From the NCBI GenBank assembly GCA_036389315.1, contig DASVQF010000011.1, positions 186,001 to 250,000 on the forward strand: DNA of 64,000 nt, in the 5' to 3' direction. Position 1 is the first letter of the stretch. Each line of letters begins with the position of its first letter. The notes under the pieces are model-generated. The model was not told the origin of the DNA, searched no databases, and worked only from the letters and a program-made list of their open reading frames with translations. Positions 17,166-27,004 of the stretch are shown here, in pieces. The position numbers were made by a program, and so were the translations under genes. Origin of the DNA: DASQYE01 sp036389315 (GTDB taxonomy: Bacteria; Acidobacteriota; Blastocatellia; Pyrinomonadales; Pyrinomonadaceae).

Positions 17166-19175
17166 ATGATTCTGTGGGATCAAAAGACCGGGCGAATCTT
17201 ACTTGTACCGAGGAACAGCTTCGAGACGAGGAGCCTGCCCGTCACCAGGCCGAGCCAACAGCAGTGGCGCAACGCAAACCTCGCGTCGCGTGCTCGGCCC
17301 AAGCTTGCCCCGCGCGCACGGCCAGACATACCGGCTCGTCACGTAGGCGGCGCGACCACAGGTCATACCTACGAAGCGGCGCTGCGCTCAAGGGCGGTCA
17401 AGGTCAGTCGCAGGCGTGTCTTCTGGCGCTTCCTACGCATAGTCGGCTACGGCGCATATTTCTATCTGGGCGTTCTCCAGAACCGGGTTCGGATAAAGAA
17501 CGCACGGGAACGCATGAGGGTTGACGCCGTCCGGTTCCGCAAATTACTTGAGTATCTCGGCGGCGTCCTAATTAAAGTCGGGCAGCAGATGTCGCAAAGA
17601 CCAGACCTGCTGCCGCCGGAGTATTGCGACGAGCTGGAAAACCTGCTGCACGAAATTCCCACTAAGATCGACGACGATTACGTAGTGGCCGCAATCGAGC
17701 GCCAGGCCGGAAGGCCCATGAAGGAGATCTTCTCCGAGTTCGACTTTGAGCCGGTGGGCTCGGCCTCGGTCTCCTGCGTCTATAACGCGACGCTGCTCAA
17801 TGGGCACAAAGTTGCGGTGAAAATCCGCCGCCCGCGCATTCAGGAGCAGTTCACGGCGGACTTGACGGCCGTCGATTGGGTCTTGACCTGGGCCGAGATA
17901 CTGACGCTGTGGCGGCCCGGGATGACCAACAATCTCAAGCACGAGTTGAGAGACCTGCTGCTCGAAGAGCTTGATTTCCGGCGCGAAGCGCGTCACCAGG
18001 AGCTTTTCCGTGAATATCACAAGCAGCGAAAGAAACTGAACGTCACGGCCCCGAAGATTTACTACAAGTATTCGGGCGAAGAGGTGATGGTCAGCGAGTT
18101 CGTCACGGGACGCAAGGTCAAGGACATCATCGCCGCACTGGACGTGAACGACGAAGAGTACCTCGCGGCGCTCGCGGCTGACGGCATTGACCCGAAGAGA
18201 ATCGCCAAGCAGTTGGCCCGCTCAAGATACTATTCGTTCCACGAGTGCCCTCTGTTTCACGGCGACCCTCATCCCGGCAACATCATCGTCCAGCCCAACA
18301 ACAGGATTGTGATGATCGACTTCGGAGCGTGCGGCGTCTTCTCCGAACGCGACCGCAATCTGATGTGGCAGATGAACTACTACTATTCGCGGGATGACGT
18401 GGGCGGAATGGTGAACATGGTCTTGAGCATCATGGAGCCGATTCCGCCCGTGCCCGGCATCAATCAATTCAGGAAAGAGCTGTTGGACGCCTGGTGGACT
18501 GGGTTCTACGGCATCAAGAGCAAGCATGCCGCCTGGTGGGAGCGCACCTCTTTCAGGCTGTGGCTCAGGTACTTTGAGCTGATCAGGAAATACCAGATTC
18601 CGATTCCGCGCAACATGGTGCGCATGATTCGCGCGACGCTCCTCTACGACACGGTCGCGGCCAGGCTCTACGGCAAGATCAACGTCTTCAGGGAATTTGA
18701 GAAATACAGCGAGGGCGTCGCGGCGCGCGCGCGCAAACGGATTCTGCGGAGCATGATCCGGCAATTGCTGAGAGGCCCGGACGATTCCACCTATCTGCGA
18801 ATGCAGCAAATCCAGAACGTCGGCAACGGCATACTCTACAGAGTGCAGAAGTGGCTCGACGATCCCGATTTCAGCCTCTCGCGCCTGGCTGGCAAAGTCT
18901 ATTACGCCTTCATCATGTTGATGAAATTCCTGTTTGCCGGCGGAATCATGACCTTAATTGCCGTGGCCATTCTGTGGCAATTCCATCCGAGTAAAACGGA
19001 GATCATCTCGCGTCCCGCCGACATGTGGGACCAATTGCATGTGTTGCCTGATCCTGCGCAACAGGCGTCAATGGTGACGTGGATATCTGTGGTCTTCTGG
19101 TTAGCGTCGTTGGCGGTCTTCATCTTCATCTACGGCCGCCGAGTGTTGTGGCGCTTCAGGGATGTGGACGACTGA
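17166..19175 (+). CDS. UbiB/ABC1-family atypical kinase
   Basis: ABC1/ADCK/UbiB protein kinase-like ATPase, a family that supports biosynthesis of lipophilic quinones and other isoprenoid or polyketide lipids. Seen: KxGQ motif (LIKVGQQMSQ, K137), the A-rich-loop equivalent VGSASVSCVY, catalytic HGDPHPGN (H365-N372), DFG (D385) and two C-terminal membrane helices (around FAGGIMTLIAVAILW and WLASLAVFIFIYG). ATG 17166 is used; a GTG at 17121 also fits the frame and neither has a strong ribosome site. The first ~80 residues are low-complexity and basic. It probably acts at the membrane in making or moving the hydrophobic product. Confidence 0.85.
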   Translation: MILWDQKTGRILLVPRNSFETRSLPVTRPSQQQWRNANLASRARPKLAPRARPDIPARHVGGATTGHTYEAALRSRAVKVSRRRVFWRFLRIVGYGAYFYLGVLQNRVRIKNARERMRVDAVRFRKLLEYLGGVLIKVGQQMSQRPDLLPPEYCDELENLLHEIPTKIDDDYVVAAIERQAGRPMKEIFSEFDFEPVGSASVSCVYNATLLNGHKVAVKIRRPRIQEQFTADLTAVDWVLTWAEILTLWRPGMTNNLKHELRDLLLEELDFRREARHQELFREYHKQRKKLNVTAPKIYYKYSGEEVMVSEFVTGRKVKDIIAALDVNDEEYLAALAADGIDPKRIAKQLARSRYYSFHECPLFHGDPHPGNIIVQPNNRIVMIDFGACGVFSERDRNLMWQMNYYYSRDDVGGMVNMVLSIMEPIPPVPGINQFRKELLDAWWTGFYGIKSKHAAWWERTSFRLWLRYFELIRKYQIPIPRNMVRMIRATLLYDTVAARLYGKINVFREFEKYSEGVAARARKRILRSMIRQLLRGPDDSTYLRMQQIQNVGNGILYRVQKWLDDPDFSLSRLAGKVYYAFIMLMKFLFAGGIMTLIAVAILWQFHPSKTEIISRPADMWDQLHVLPDPAQQASMVTWISVVFWLASLAVFIFIYGRRVLWRFRDVDD

Positions 19176-19237
19176 TTGACGAGCTTAACGAGCACGGGGT
19201 TGCGCGGTAAATCGTTTGGGATTGGTGGACATATTCT

Positions 19238-19834
19238 ATGGCCTACTTTGGAATGCAGTACCAGGTGCTTTTTCACGACACGATGGCCTATGGCTCTCAT
19301 CACCATATGGCCAATCTGAAGTTCCAGAACATCGCTCGCGAGACGATTCTGTTCGAGACGAAGGTGGACGGGCAGGCAAGCTGGCAGGAGCAGTTGAAGG
19401 ACGTGCTGGTGCTCACCCGCGAGGCTTATAGCCTCAACCTGACGCCGGTCGGTCTGGGCGAGAAGGTGGCCATCCTGATGACTTATGAAGACCCGACGCT
19501 GTGCACCGTGCGCCTCTGTTTCCGCGTCGTAGACCAGCGCGGCGAGCCCGTCTCGTGCGGCTACCAGACCATGATCGTCATTCACAAGGACACTCATGAG
19601 ATGGTTCCCGCGCCGCCTCTACTCTCGCAATATCTGATCGCCCGCAGCGAGTCCAGCCTTCTCGAAGGACTCAAGAACCCTTCCTTTGCCGAGCGAGCCA
19701 GGGCCGGAAGCCGTGAGATCAAGCACATCTTTCCCGAATCGCTCTGCCGTCTCGGCGCAATGATCGCCAACTCCCCGCGCAAGACGGCTTATCCCAAGAT
19801 CATAGATGAAAAGCTGAACGAATATAGCCTCTAA
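19238..19834 (+). CDS. Hotdog-fold thioesterase (enediyne TE-like)
   Basis: 198 residues. The N-terminus reads YQVLFHDTMAYGSHHHMANL, matching the 4-hydroxybenzoyl-CoA thioesterase pattern in which an acidic residue (D14) precedes an aromatic-G segment and a helix. In enediyne and related polyene pathways a small hotdog thioesterase (E10 type) releases the polyene from the PKS. Position directly upstream of the PKS (32-nt gap) supports that role. The C-terminal ~60 residues extend beyond a minimal hotdog. Confidence 0.8.
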   Translation: MAYFGMQYQVLFHDTMAYGSHHHMANLKFQNIARETILFETKVDGQASWQEQLKDVLVLTREAYSLNLTPVGLGEKVAILMTYEDPTLCTVRLCFRVVDQRGEPVSCGYQTMIVIHKDTHEMVPAPPLLSQYLIARSESSLLEGLKNPSFAERARAGSREIKHIFPESLCRLGAMIANSPRKTAYPKIIDEKLNEYSL

Positions 19835-19866
19835 ACAAATCGAGTTTTTCAAGGACGTGAAACGCA

Positions 19867-22800
19867 ATGAGAAGTATGACGACCATTGCCGAATCCGACA
19901 CGGGAATCGTTTTCACTTTTCCCGGCCAGGGCTCCTACTCTTACACACTCCTGCGTGAGCTTTATACCTCTTACCCGCAGACGGCCCCCGCCTTCCATCT
20001 GGCGAACGACATCGGCCGGCAGCTTCTCAAGGGCGACTTCCTCTCACTGGTCACGGCCCGCTCACAAGAGGAGCATGACGAGCGATTGCAGTCTTGCCCA
20101 GACCTGGATCAGCTAGGCATCTATCTGGCCGAGGTCTTGATCGCCCGTCTCCTGATCGAGTCGGGCATGAAGCCTGCGCTCCTGGTGGGCCATAGCTTCG
20201 GGGAACTAGCGGCTTTGGCTACGGGTGGCGCGTATTCGATTGAGACCGGCCTGAAGATCGTCTGCCAGCGTGTCCTTGCGCTCGAAGCCCACGCCAAGCC
20301 CGGCCGCATGGCCGCCGCCTCTTGCGACCCTGAACGCGCCAAGCGGTTTATAGAAGAGCTTGGAAATAATTCTATCGAAATATCCGTCATCAATCATCCG
20401 AAGCAGACAGTCCTTTCGGGAAAGCCTCCGGAGCTTGAGCAGTTGCGCGACCGTCTGAACCGGCAGGGCGTCTCGCTGACGCTCTTGAAGAGCAAGTACC
20501 CGTACCATTCGTCATTCCTCGCTCATGCCGTGACTCCGTTTCGCACGGCTCTGGAAGCATTCGAGTTTTGGCCCGCACGGATTCCCGTCTACCTCTCGAT
20601 GGAAGGCGTGCTCTATTCGCCCGGTTCCGATCTGCCTCAAATACTCTCCTCGCAGTTCGTCCGGCCTCTTCATTTCAACAAGGTAGTGAGGACGCTTTAC
20701 GAGAGCGGCTATAGAAGTTTCGTCGAATGCGGAGCCGGAAACATCGTCACCAAGCTGATTGAACAAAACCTGCCAGACCAGGCAAGCAACATCGCGGCGC
20801 TGACGACAGCCATGCCGGACGGCGGATTGCGAGCAGGCTTGAGCACAGTGCTTGAGAGCTTTGGTGCTCAGAGCGCCGTCACAGCGCAAACGCCTGCGGG
20901 CCGGGACGCTTCGCAATTGTTGGAGCAGATGTCTCGCGTCGTCGGCGACATGCATCAACTGGTCGAGAACACTTCCCTTCTAATCGAGCAGGTCTCAGCC
21001 TCTCTGCTCGCGCAGCAGAGCACGGGCGCTGCTTCTTCTTCAGAGCCGGAACAAGTTCCGGCCGCCGCCGCTCCCGAGCCAGTTCTTACCGCAGCGGAAG
21101 AGCAAGCTGCGCCGCCCGGCGCAAGGCAGGTGTTGATTACGGCTGCGGGCTCTAACGGCAGTAACGGGCGTGGCGCGCAGGTGGAAGAGAAGCGCAGCGA
21201 GCAGACGGAAGCGTGGGCCCGCGAGGAGTGTGCCGAAACTCCCATAGCAATCGTGTCGGTGGGCTCTGTCCTGCCCGGAGCGCAAGACCCGGAGCAGTAT
21301 TGGTCGAACATCCTGAACGGCGTATCGGGCGTGACGAACCTCGCGGACAAAGACCCGACGACGGCGCAGGATTTCCTCGCCGGGCACGACGGAGCGCAGA
21401 TCAAGGTTATCCCTGACAAGACCTATACTCTGCTGCACGGCTGCATCCATAGCGTCCCTTACGACAGCGCGCTGCTCTCGCATGCTTACAGTAAAGAGGA
21501 GTTTGACGCTCTCACCAAGGGGCAGAAGCTTCTCGCGGTGGCGGTCGCGCAGAGTCTTTCGAGGATGAAAATAAAGCTCGGCGGCTCTGGGCCCAGGAGG
21601 ATGCAGTGCATCTTCGGAGCGACGGCCGACGGCTCGAAGGAATACGACGACGCGCTATTTCTGGAAAGCCTTCAAATAGTTCTCGGGAAAATAGAGGAGC
21701 CAGAGCATCTGCGCCGCGCTTTCGCGGAGACGCTGGAAGAGATTTCCGGCTACAAGGCTGGCGACTCGGAACGGCTCACCCAGCACAGGATTTATCGGGC
21801 GGTCATTGAAAGGCTGCTCGGCAAGGATGTACCGACCTACGTCGTCGATACAGCCTGCTCCTCATCACTCTATTCGATATACTTAGGGATGAAGGCCCTT
21901 CAGGACGGAGAGTGCGACGTGGTGCTGGCGGGCGGCGTGTTTGCGCCGGGCCCGGCTAACAATACTCTCTTCGCACAGTTCAAAGGGCTCACGCATCGCC
22001 AGAGCCGTCCTTTCGACATCAACGCCGACGGCGTAGTCTTCGGCGACGGGGCGGGCATTGCCGTCCTGAAGCGGTTGCCCGATGCGCTTGCCTCCGGCGA
22101 CCGCGTCCTGGCCGTGATACGCGGCGTTGGCCTGTCGAGCGACGGCAAGAGCCCCGCCATCAACGTGCCGCAGGCGAAGGGTCAGGGCGTGGCGATTCGC
22201 AGCGCCTACGACCGCTCGGGGATAGACATTAATACCATCCAGTACGTCGAGGCGCATGCCACCGCGACCATTGTGGGCGATGCCGTCGAGTTCAACGCCT
22301 TGAAAGAGACCATGAAGAGAGACGCGGGCTCTGCGCCCATAGAGATGGGAAGCGTCAAGGCTTTGATCGGGCACACGGGCTGGGCGGCGGGGATGGCCTC
22401 TCTCATCAAGCTCTGCAAGGCTTTCGAGGCGAGAATCATCCCTCAGCAGTACAACTACGTCCGGCCGAGCCCCGAGATAGACTTGGCCCATTCGCAGTTC
22501 ACAATCACCGAAGCCTCGCACCCCTGGCCCGCGAACGTCGCGCCCTATCCGCGCCGCGCGAGCATTAACGGCTTCGGGTTCGGTGGAACCAATGCTCATC
22601 TGATTCTGGAAGATTTCGACGAAGCTTACCACCGAAACCTCTGCGCCCATTTGAAGAGCGAGAGAAAGATCCCGTCGGAGCTTGCAGTCATCTCCGTCGG
22701 CAGCCTGTTCCCTTCCTCCGACGGCCAGATGACGGGCGAGCCCTCCCAGGCGCGCAGCTTCAGAAGAGACGCGCTTCGCCTGCCCGCCAAGAAGATGCTG

Positions 22801-25800
22801 CTTCCGGACGTGACCGAGCACATGGACGCCAGCCAGTACCTCGCCGCACTCGCCGCCGAAAAGGTTTTCGGGACGATGCCCGAAGGATGGACTGGGCTCA
22901 GGAACGCTATGGGCGTAGTCCTCGGGCTTGAGTCCAAGACGGAGCGCGGGATGCGGGCCAACGAGAGAATCTTCCTAGACCGCCTGCGCCGCCAGGTGAA
23001 GGAACATGGCCCAGCAGCCAGGCTCTCAGCTTCCGACCTCAATCGCATTCTGGACAAGGTGGTCGAAGCTATCAGAGCGCGCAACGTTCCTTCGGGGCCT
23101 TATACCCTGCCCGGCCTCATGCCGAACGTGACGGCAGGCAGGGTCGCCAACATGTTCGACCTCAATGGGCCCAACATAGTCATAGACATGGGCCAGGATT
23201 CATTGCTGCAATCCCTTTTCGTCGCCCGTCAACTGCTCGCCCACGGCGACTGCAAGATAGTCCTGGCAGGAGGCATCAACGCTCATGGCGTGGAGGCCGC
23301 AGATCAGGCCGAGGCAGTCCTGCTGCTGGCCCTCACGACTCCCGAGACTGCCCGCGACGCGGGCTTCCCAGTGCTCTCTACCTTGAGCTTCATAGAGTCT
23401 GATGAGAGCGCGCCAGCACAGGAGGAGCTTGTACAGGAGATCAATCCGGGCCTGAGCTACAAAGGGGCGCAGGGAGCGCCGGAGATACTGAAGGCCATCG
23501 GTCAAGCCCGCGAAAAGAAGGCGCGCTGTGCGCTCAAACAGCCCGGCGGCTCGACACCGATGCGCAGAAGATTGGTCTTCGCGTCGCCCGCTTTGGCTTC
23601 GTCGCCGGCCCCAACTGCGCCGCCCGCTTCGGCTGCTGCTTCCGGCGCACACTCGCCCACGCAGGAGGCCGAGCCGCGCACTCACGCTTACGTTCAGGAC
23701 ACGCCCATTTATTATTACACGCCGCGCCTCACCCGGGCCGAAGCCCTGGGCGAGCCGAAGGCGCTGAAGGGGCGCAAAATCCTGTTTCTGACCGATCAAC
23801 CCGAGCGTTGGTCGGCGCTGGAAACGTCGGGCGCTCTGGCTGCGCTCGACTACTGGGTGGTCTGCCCGCCCGGCGCTCGGCTGGCCAATTCCGTACCGCT
23901 CGACCTTTCGTCCGAAGAGAGCATAAAGGGCTCGCTCGGTAAGCTTGCCGGGCTGGAATTCGACACCGTGATCGCCGTCAGAGCTTTAGATGGACAGAGC
24001 AAAGAGGCGCTCCTTCTCAATAGCGGCGAGCTGACCTTGCTCGATCAACTATTCGCCGTCTGCCGCGAGAGCTTCGAGCGGATTCAACACGGCAGCATCC
24101 CTGTCATAGCCCTCTGCCAGGGCGCTTACCATAACTCTCAGCTAGACCCTTACACCGGCCTCGTCTCAGGCTTTATGAAGTCGCTGTCGCGAGAGCTTGC
24201 GGGCCCATTGTGCCGCCTTGTCAATACAGACGAATCAAATCTCCTGTCGGCGCTGCGGCACGTCGAGATTGAGCTGGGCCATAGCGGAGACGAGGTTGAA
24301 GCCTGTTACAGGCTACGCGCGCGCAGCACCTTCACGCTGGCTCCGGTCGAAAACCTGGCGAGCGATGATCGCCCCTACCTCGATTCCGATTCGGTCGTGA
24401 TCGCTACGGGCGGGGCCCGTGGGGTAACGGCCGTGCTGGTGGAAGAGCTGCTCCGTCGCTTCGGCTGCCGCGTGATCGCGCTCGGACGCACCGATACTTC
24501 TTCGACCCCTGAAGCAGTCCGCGAGATGAACGAGCAGGACTTCCAGAACTACGAGGCGCAGTTTTACAGGGAGGAGCTGGCGCGAGGCACTGGGCGGAAG
24601 ATGCCGGAGCTGAAGCGCCTCTATCGCGCCTACAGGGCCGCCAACGAGGTCTGCCAAGTGACGAAGCGTATGCAGGCCATCTCCGGAAAGTACGAATACA
24701 AGAGCGTTGACATCACGAGCGAAAGCGACATAGACGAAGTGGTCGCGGCCGCCTATCGCAACTACGGGCGCGTAGACCTGGTGCTGCACGGCGCGGGCAT
24801 TCAGGTATCGAGCGCGATTACTAAGAAATCTCTCTCGGACTTTCGCAACATCATCGCCACGAAGCTCGGCGGCTTGAGCTATCTCTACAAGGCTTGCAGG
24901 AAGTACGGCGCAGCGCGCCCCGTGCATTTCCACATCCTGACCTCTGTCTTCAGCTACATGGGCAACGACGGCCAGCCCGATTACGGCGCAGCCAACGAGG
25001 CCATGAGCCGTATCGCAGACTGCATGAACTCGCCGCACGGTGGGCCATACTGGTCTGCTATGGCCTGGCTCGGTTGGGCCGGAATCGGCATGACGCGCGA
25101 CTCTGAGTTCGCCGCCCTGGCCGCATCAAGAAGGCTGCGCGGAGTCACCAAAGAGGAGGGCCAGCAAATATTCGCCGAGATCATGAAGGGCAAGCCCACC
25201 ACGCCCGTCAACGTCCTGCTGGCCGACGGCGAGATCCAATATTACAAGGTCGCCATTCAGACTCCGCAGCAGGCGTTGGAGTCGCCCGTCTCTTCGTCAA
25301 GCACTACGAGGCGCGACTTTCAAGTCACGGAGCGCGAAATCTCCGTCGAAGGCATTCCGTACCTGCTCAATCATCTTGTTGACGGAGTCCCGACCCTGCC
25401 CGGAGCCTACATCATCTCCATTGTCGGCGAAGCGGCGCAACAGCTCCGGCCCGAGCTGAAGATCGTCGCCTTCGAGAAGGCCCATTTTCGCCGCTTCGTC
25501 AAAGTCCACAAGGAGAGAAAGACGCTCATTCGCCTCGAAGCGCAGGTCATCTCAGAGGACTCGGACGAGACGGTCGTGCGTGTTCGCATCCTTTCGGATT
25601 TCGTCCACAGCAGCGGCCGTGTCCTACAGAAAGATATTCTCCAACACGAAATCTCGGTCAGGATGTCCAGGGCGCAGGCCCGGCCGCCCGTCTGCCCCGC
25701 AGTGAACGGAGTCGTGGGCCAACAGATGCCCGACCCTTACGTGATGGACGGCTCTCCGGTCTGTTTGAGCGGGCCGTTCAAGACCATGCAGAACATCGTC

Positions 25801-26184
25801 AGCGGCGGCTCACAGCGCCGGGCCGATTACAAGCTCGCGGACTTCGACCAGAACGGCGCGGAGCATCAGGCCACTCTGCCGAAGATCGTGCTGATGGATT
25901 CGCTGTGGAGGTTCGGCGCGATTCAGATTGCGCCCGACAACACGCTCCCGGTCTTTGTCCCCGAAGAGTGCGACGTGATGAAGATTTATTTCGACTTCGC
26001 GGACTTCGACGCCGCGAAGTTCGTCGAGACGCTGACCTTCAGCGGCGCGAATCCGCGCATGGACGGCGAGAGGCTCTGTATTGGCCCAATCGCCGCGAGC
26101 GACCGTGACGGCAACACTCTGCTCGTAGTCGAAGGCGGAGTCTGTCGAAGATTCGGAGAAGTGAAGAATGGCTCCAAGCACTAA
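19867..26184 (+). CDS. Iterative type I polyketide synthase, AT-KS-KS'(Gln)-KR-DH
   Basis: 2105 residues. Domains in order: acyltransferase ~10-330 (active GHSFGE, Ser110; YPYHS at the substrate-specificity position); an Ala/Pro/Ser linker ~340-450; ketosynthase ~458-930 (TACSSS Cys664; His797 in an unusual AHATAT in place of HGTGT; GHTGWAAG His836); a shortened second KS-like region ~937-1200 whose cysteine position reads DMGQDS (Gln1110), resembling a chain-length factor or KSQ; a second linker; ketoreductase ~1505-1780 (TGGARGVT 1514-1521, Ser1693, Tyr1706, Asn1710) with a helical insert; hotdog dehydratase ~1825-2030 (NHLVDGVPTLPG His1836; Asp2011). No ACP or PPTase is inside; both are supplied by the next ORFs. 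The domain set matches an enediyne PKS in a different order, with a PUFA-synthase-like CLF element. Confidence 0.9.
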   Translation: MRSMTTIAESDTGIVFTFPGQGSYSYTLLRELYTSYPQTAPAFHLANDIGRQLLKGDFLSLVTARSQEEHDERLQSCPDLDQLGIYLAEVLIARLLIESGMKPALLVGHSFGELAALATGGAYSIETGLKIVCQRVLALEAHAKPGRMAAASCDPERAKRFIEELGNNSIEISVINHPKQTVLSGKPPELEQLRDRLNRQGVSLTLLKSKYPYHSSFLAHAVTPFRTALEAFEFWPARIPVYLSMEGVLYSPGSDLPQILSSQFVRPLHFNKVVRTLYESGYRSFVECGAGNIVTKLIEQNLPDQASNIAALTTAMPDGGLRAGLSTVLESFGAQSAVTAQTPAGRDASQLLEQMSRVVGDMHQLVENTSLLIEQVSASLLAQQSTGAASSSEPEQVPAAAAPEPVLTAAEEQAAPPGARQVLITAAGSNGSNGRGAQVEEKRSEQTEAWAREECAETPIAIVSVGSVLPGAQDPEQYWSNILNGVSGVTNLADKDPTTAQDFLAGHDGAQIKVIPDKTYTLLHGCIHSVPYDSALLSHAYSKEEFDALTKGQKLLAVAVAQSLSRMKIKLGGSGPRRMQCIFGATADGSKEYDDALFLESLQIVLGKIEEPEHLRRAFAETLEEISGYKAGDSERLTQHRIYRAVIERLLGKDVPTYVVDTACSSSLYSIYLGMKALQDGECDVVLAGGVFAPGPANNTLFAQFKGLTHRQSRPFDINADGVVFGDGAGIAVLKRLPDALASGDRVLAVIRGVGLSSDGKSPAINVPQAKGQGVAIRSAYDRSGIDINTIQYVEAHATATIVGDAVEFNALKETMKRDAGSAPIEMGSVKALIGHTGWAAGMASLIKLCKAFEARIIPQQYNYVRPSPEIDLAHSQFTITEASHPWPANVAPYPRRASINGFGFGGTNAHLILEDFDEAYHRNLCAHLKSERKIPSELAVISVGSLFPSSDGQMTGEPSQARSFRRDALRLPAKKMLLPDVTEHMDASQYLAALAAEKVFGTMPEGWTGLRNAMGVVLGLESKTERGMRANERIFLDRLRRQVKEHGPAARLSASDLNRILDKVVEAIRARNVPSGPYTLPGLMPNVTAGRVANMFDLNGPNIVIDMGQDSLLQSLFVARQLLAHGDCKIVLAGGINAHGVEAADQAEAVLLLALTTPETARDAGFPVLSTLSFIESDESAPAQEELVQEINPGLSYKGAQGAPEILKAIGQAREKKARCALKQPGGSTPMRRRLVFASPALASSPAPTAPPASAAASGAHSPTQEAEPRTHAYVQDTPIYYYTPRLTRAEALGEPKALKGRKILFLTDQPERWSALETSGALAALDYWVVCPPGARLANSVPLDLSSEESIKGSLGKLAGLEFDTVIAVRALDGQSKEALLLNSGELTLLDQLFAVCRESFERIQHGSIPVIALCQGAYHNSQLDPYTGLVSGFMKSLSRELAGPLCRLVNTDESNLLSALRHVEIELGHSGDEVEACYRLRARSTFTLAPVENLASDDRPYLDSDSVVIATGGARGVTAVLVEELLRRFGCRVIALGRTDTSSTPEAVREMNEQDFQNYEAQFYREELARGTGRKMPELKRLYRAYRAANEVCQVTKRMQAISGKYEYKSVDITSESDIDEVVAAAYRNYGRVDLVLHGAGIQVSSAITKKSLSDFRNIIATKLGGLSYLYKACRKYGAARPVHFHILTSVFSYMGNDGQPDYGAANEAMSRIADCMNSPHGGPYWSAMAWLGWAGIGMTRDSEFAALAASRRLRGVTKEEGQQIFAEIMKGKPTTPVNVLLADGEIQYYKVAIQTPQQALESPVSSSSTTRRDFQVTEREISVEGIPYLLNHLVDGVPTLPGAYIISIVGEAAQQLRPELKIVAFEKAHFRRFVKVHKERKTLIRLEAQVISEDSDETVVRVRILSDFVHSSGRVLQKDILQHEISVRMSRAQARPPVCPAVNGVVGQQMPDPYVMDGSPVCLSGPFKTMQNIVSGGSQRRADYKLADFDQNGAEHQATLPKIVLMDSLWRFGAIQIAPDNTLPVFVPEECDVMKIYFDFADFDAAKFVETLTFSGANPRMDGERLCIGPIAASDRDGNTLLVVEGGVCRRFGEVKNGSKH

Positions 26185-27004
26185 CCCTGAGTCGGCTCCG
26201 GCCTGCGCGCTTAGCTGCGCTGTCGGATTACTCGACGTGGGCCAATTGGAGGCTGAGCGGTACACGTCCCTTCTCTCTGCGCAGGAGCGGGCGAAGTACT
26301 CGACCCTGCCAGCCCGGAGGCGAAAAGAGGAGTGGCTGGCGGGCCGCCTCGCAGCCAAGCACATCTTCCTTAACCGGCTTGAGCCGTCCGAAGCAAGCAT
26401 GGGCCCACAGTGGCGGCCCACCCTGACGGTGCTGACGCCCGAAGCCCTCTCGACCTATTCGCCCTGGATGTACAGGCAGGTCGAGGTGCTCTCAAGTGAC
26501 GGGAGGCCGCGCCTCGTCTGGTGCGGCACAGAGCGGCGCGAAAGCATCTCTTTGTCGCACGCGGGCGGCGTCTCTTGCGCGTCTATAGCGGCGGGGGTTG
26601 ACACGGCCATAGACATCGAAACCTCCGCCCCGAGAGTCGGCGCGTTTTATAGAAACAGTTTCACCGCAGCCGAAAGAGCCTGGGCCCACGCGGAAGCCGG
26701 CGGCGAGTCTGGAAGATCAAACTGGTATTTCACCTTGTTATGGACGTTGAAGGAGTCGGTTTTGAAATTAGGCTGGTTGAAGCAGGCTGGCGTCTGGGAG
26801 ATTCCCAGGATTGAGATAGACGGCTTGCCCGGCTTCAACCATACAGGGCCGTTCTGGTCGAAGAGCACTATCGGAAACGATTTTCTAGTGTTCACGGCAA
26901 GAGTCAAAGAAGCTTGCCGTGTGATGCAGGTACAGGTTGCCGTGAGTGGGACACGCAACTTTGTGCTAACCGTGATGAACCCTCGGAGTGGAGTGTCAAA
27001 GTGA
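26168..27004 (+). CDS. Sfp-type 4'-phosphopantetheinyl transferase
   Basis: 278 residues. It activates acyl carrier proteins by attaching the phosphopantetheine arm from CoA. Family motifs: VDTAIDIET (Mg-binding acidic motif), FTAAERAW and WTLKESVLKL (W-x-x-K-E). The start overlaps the PKS stop by 17 nt and its stop overlaps the next start, so synthesis is coupled to the PKS and ACP protein. In enediyne PKSs this activity is a C-terminal domain; here it is a free protein. Confidence 0.93.
   Translation: MAPSTNPESAPACALSCAVGLLDVGQLEAERYTSLLSAQERAKYSTLPARRRKEEWLAGRLAAKHIFLNRLEPSEASMGPQWRPTLTVLTPEALSTYSPWMYRQVEVLSSDGRPRLVWCGTERRESISLSHAGGVSCASIAAGVDTAIDIETSAPRVGAFYRNSFTAAERAWAHAEAGGESGRSNWYFTLLWTLKESVLKLGWLKQAGVWEIPRIEIDGLPGFNHTGPFWSKSTIGNDFLVFTARVKEACRVMQVQVAVSGTRNFVLTVMNPRSGVSK

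Noticed and set aside
21883..22821. Long antisense ORF (312 aa) inside the KS domain
   Set aside because: Shadow of the PKS reading frame in high-GC DNA; no ribosome site and no recognisable domain.
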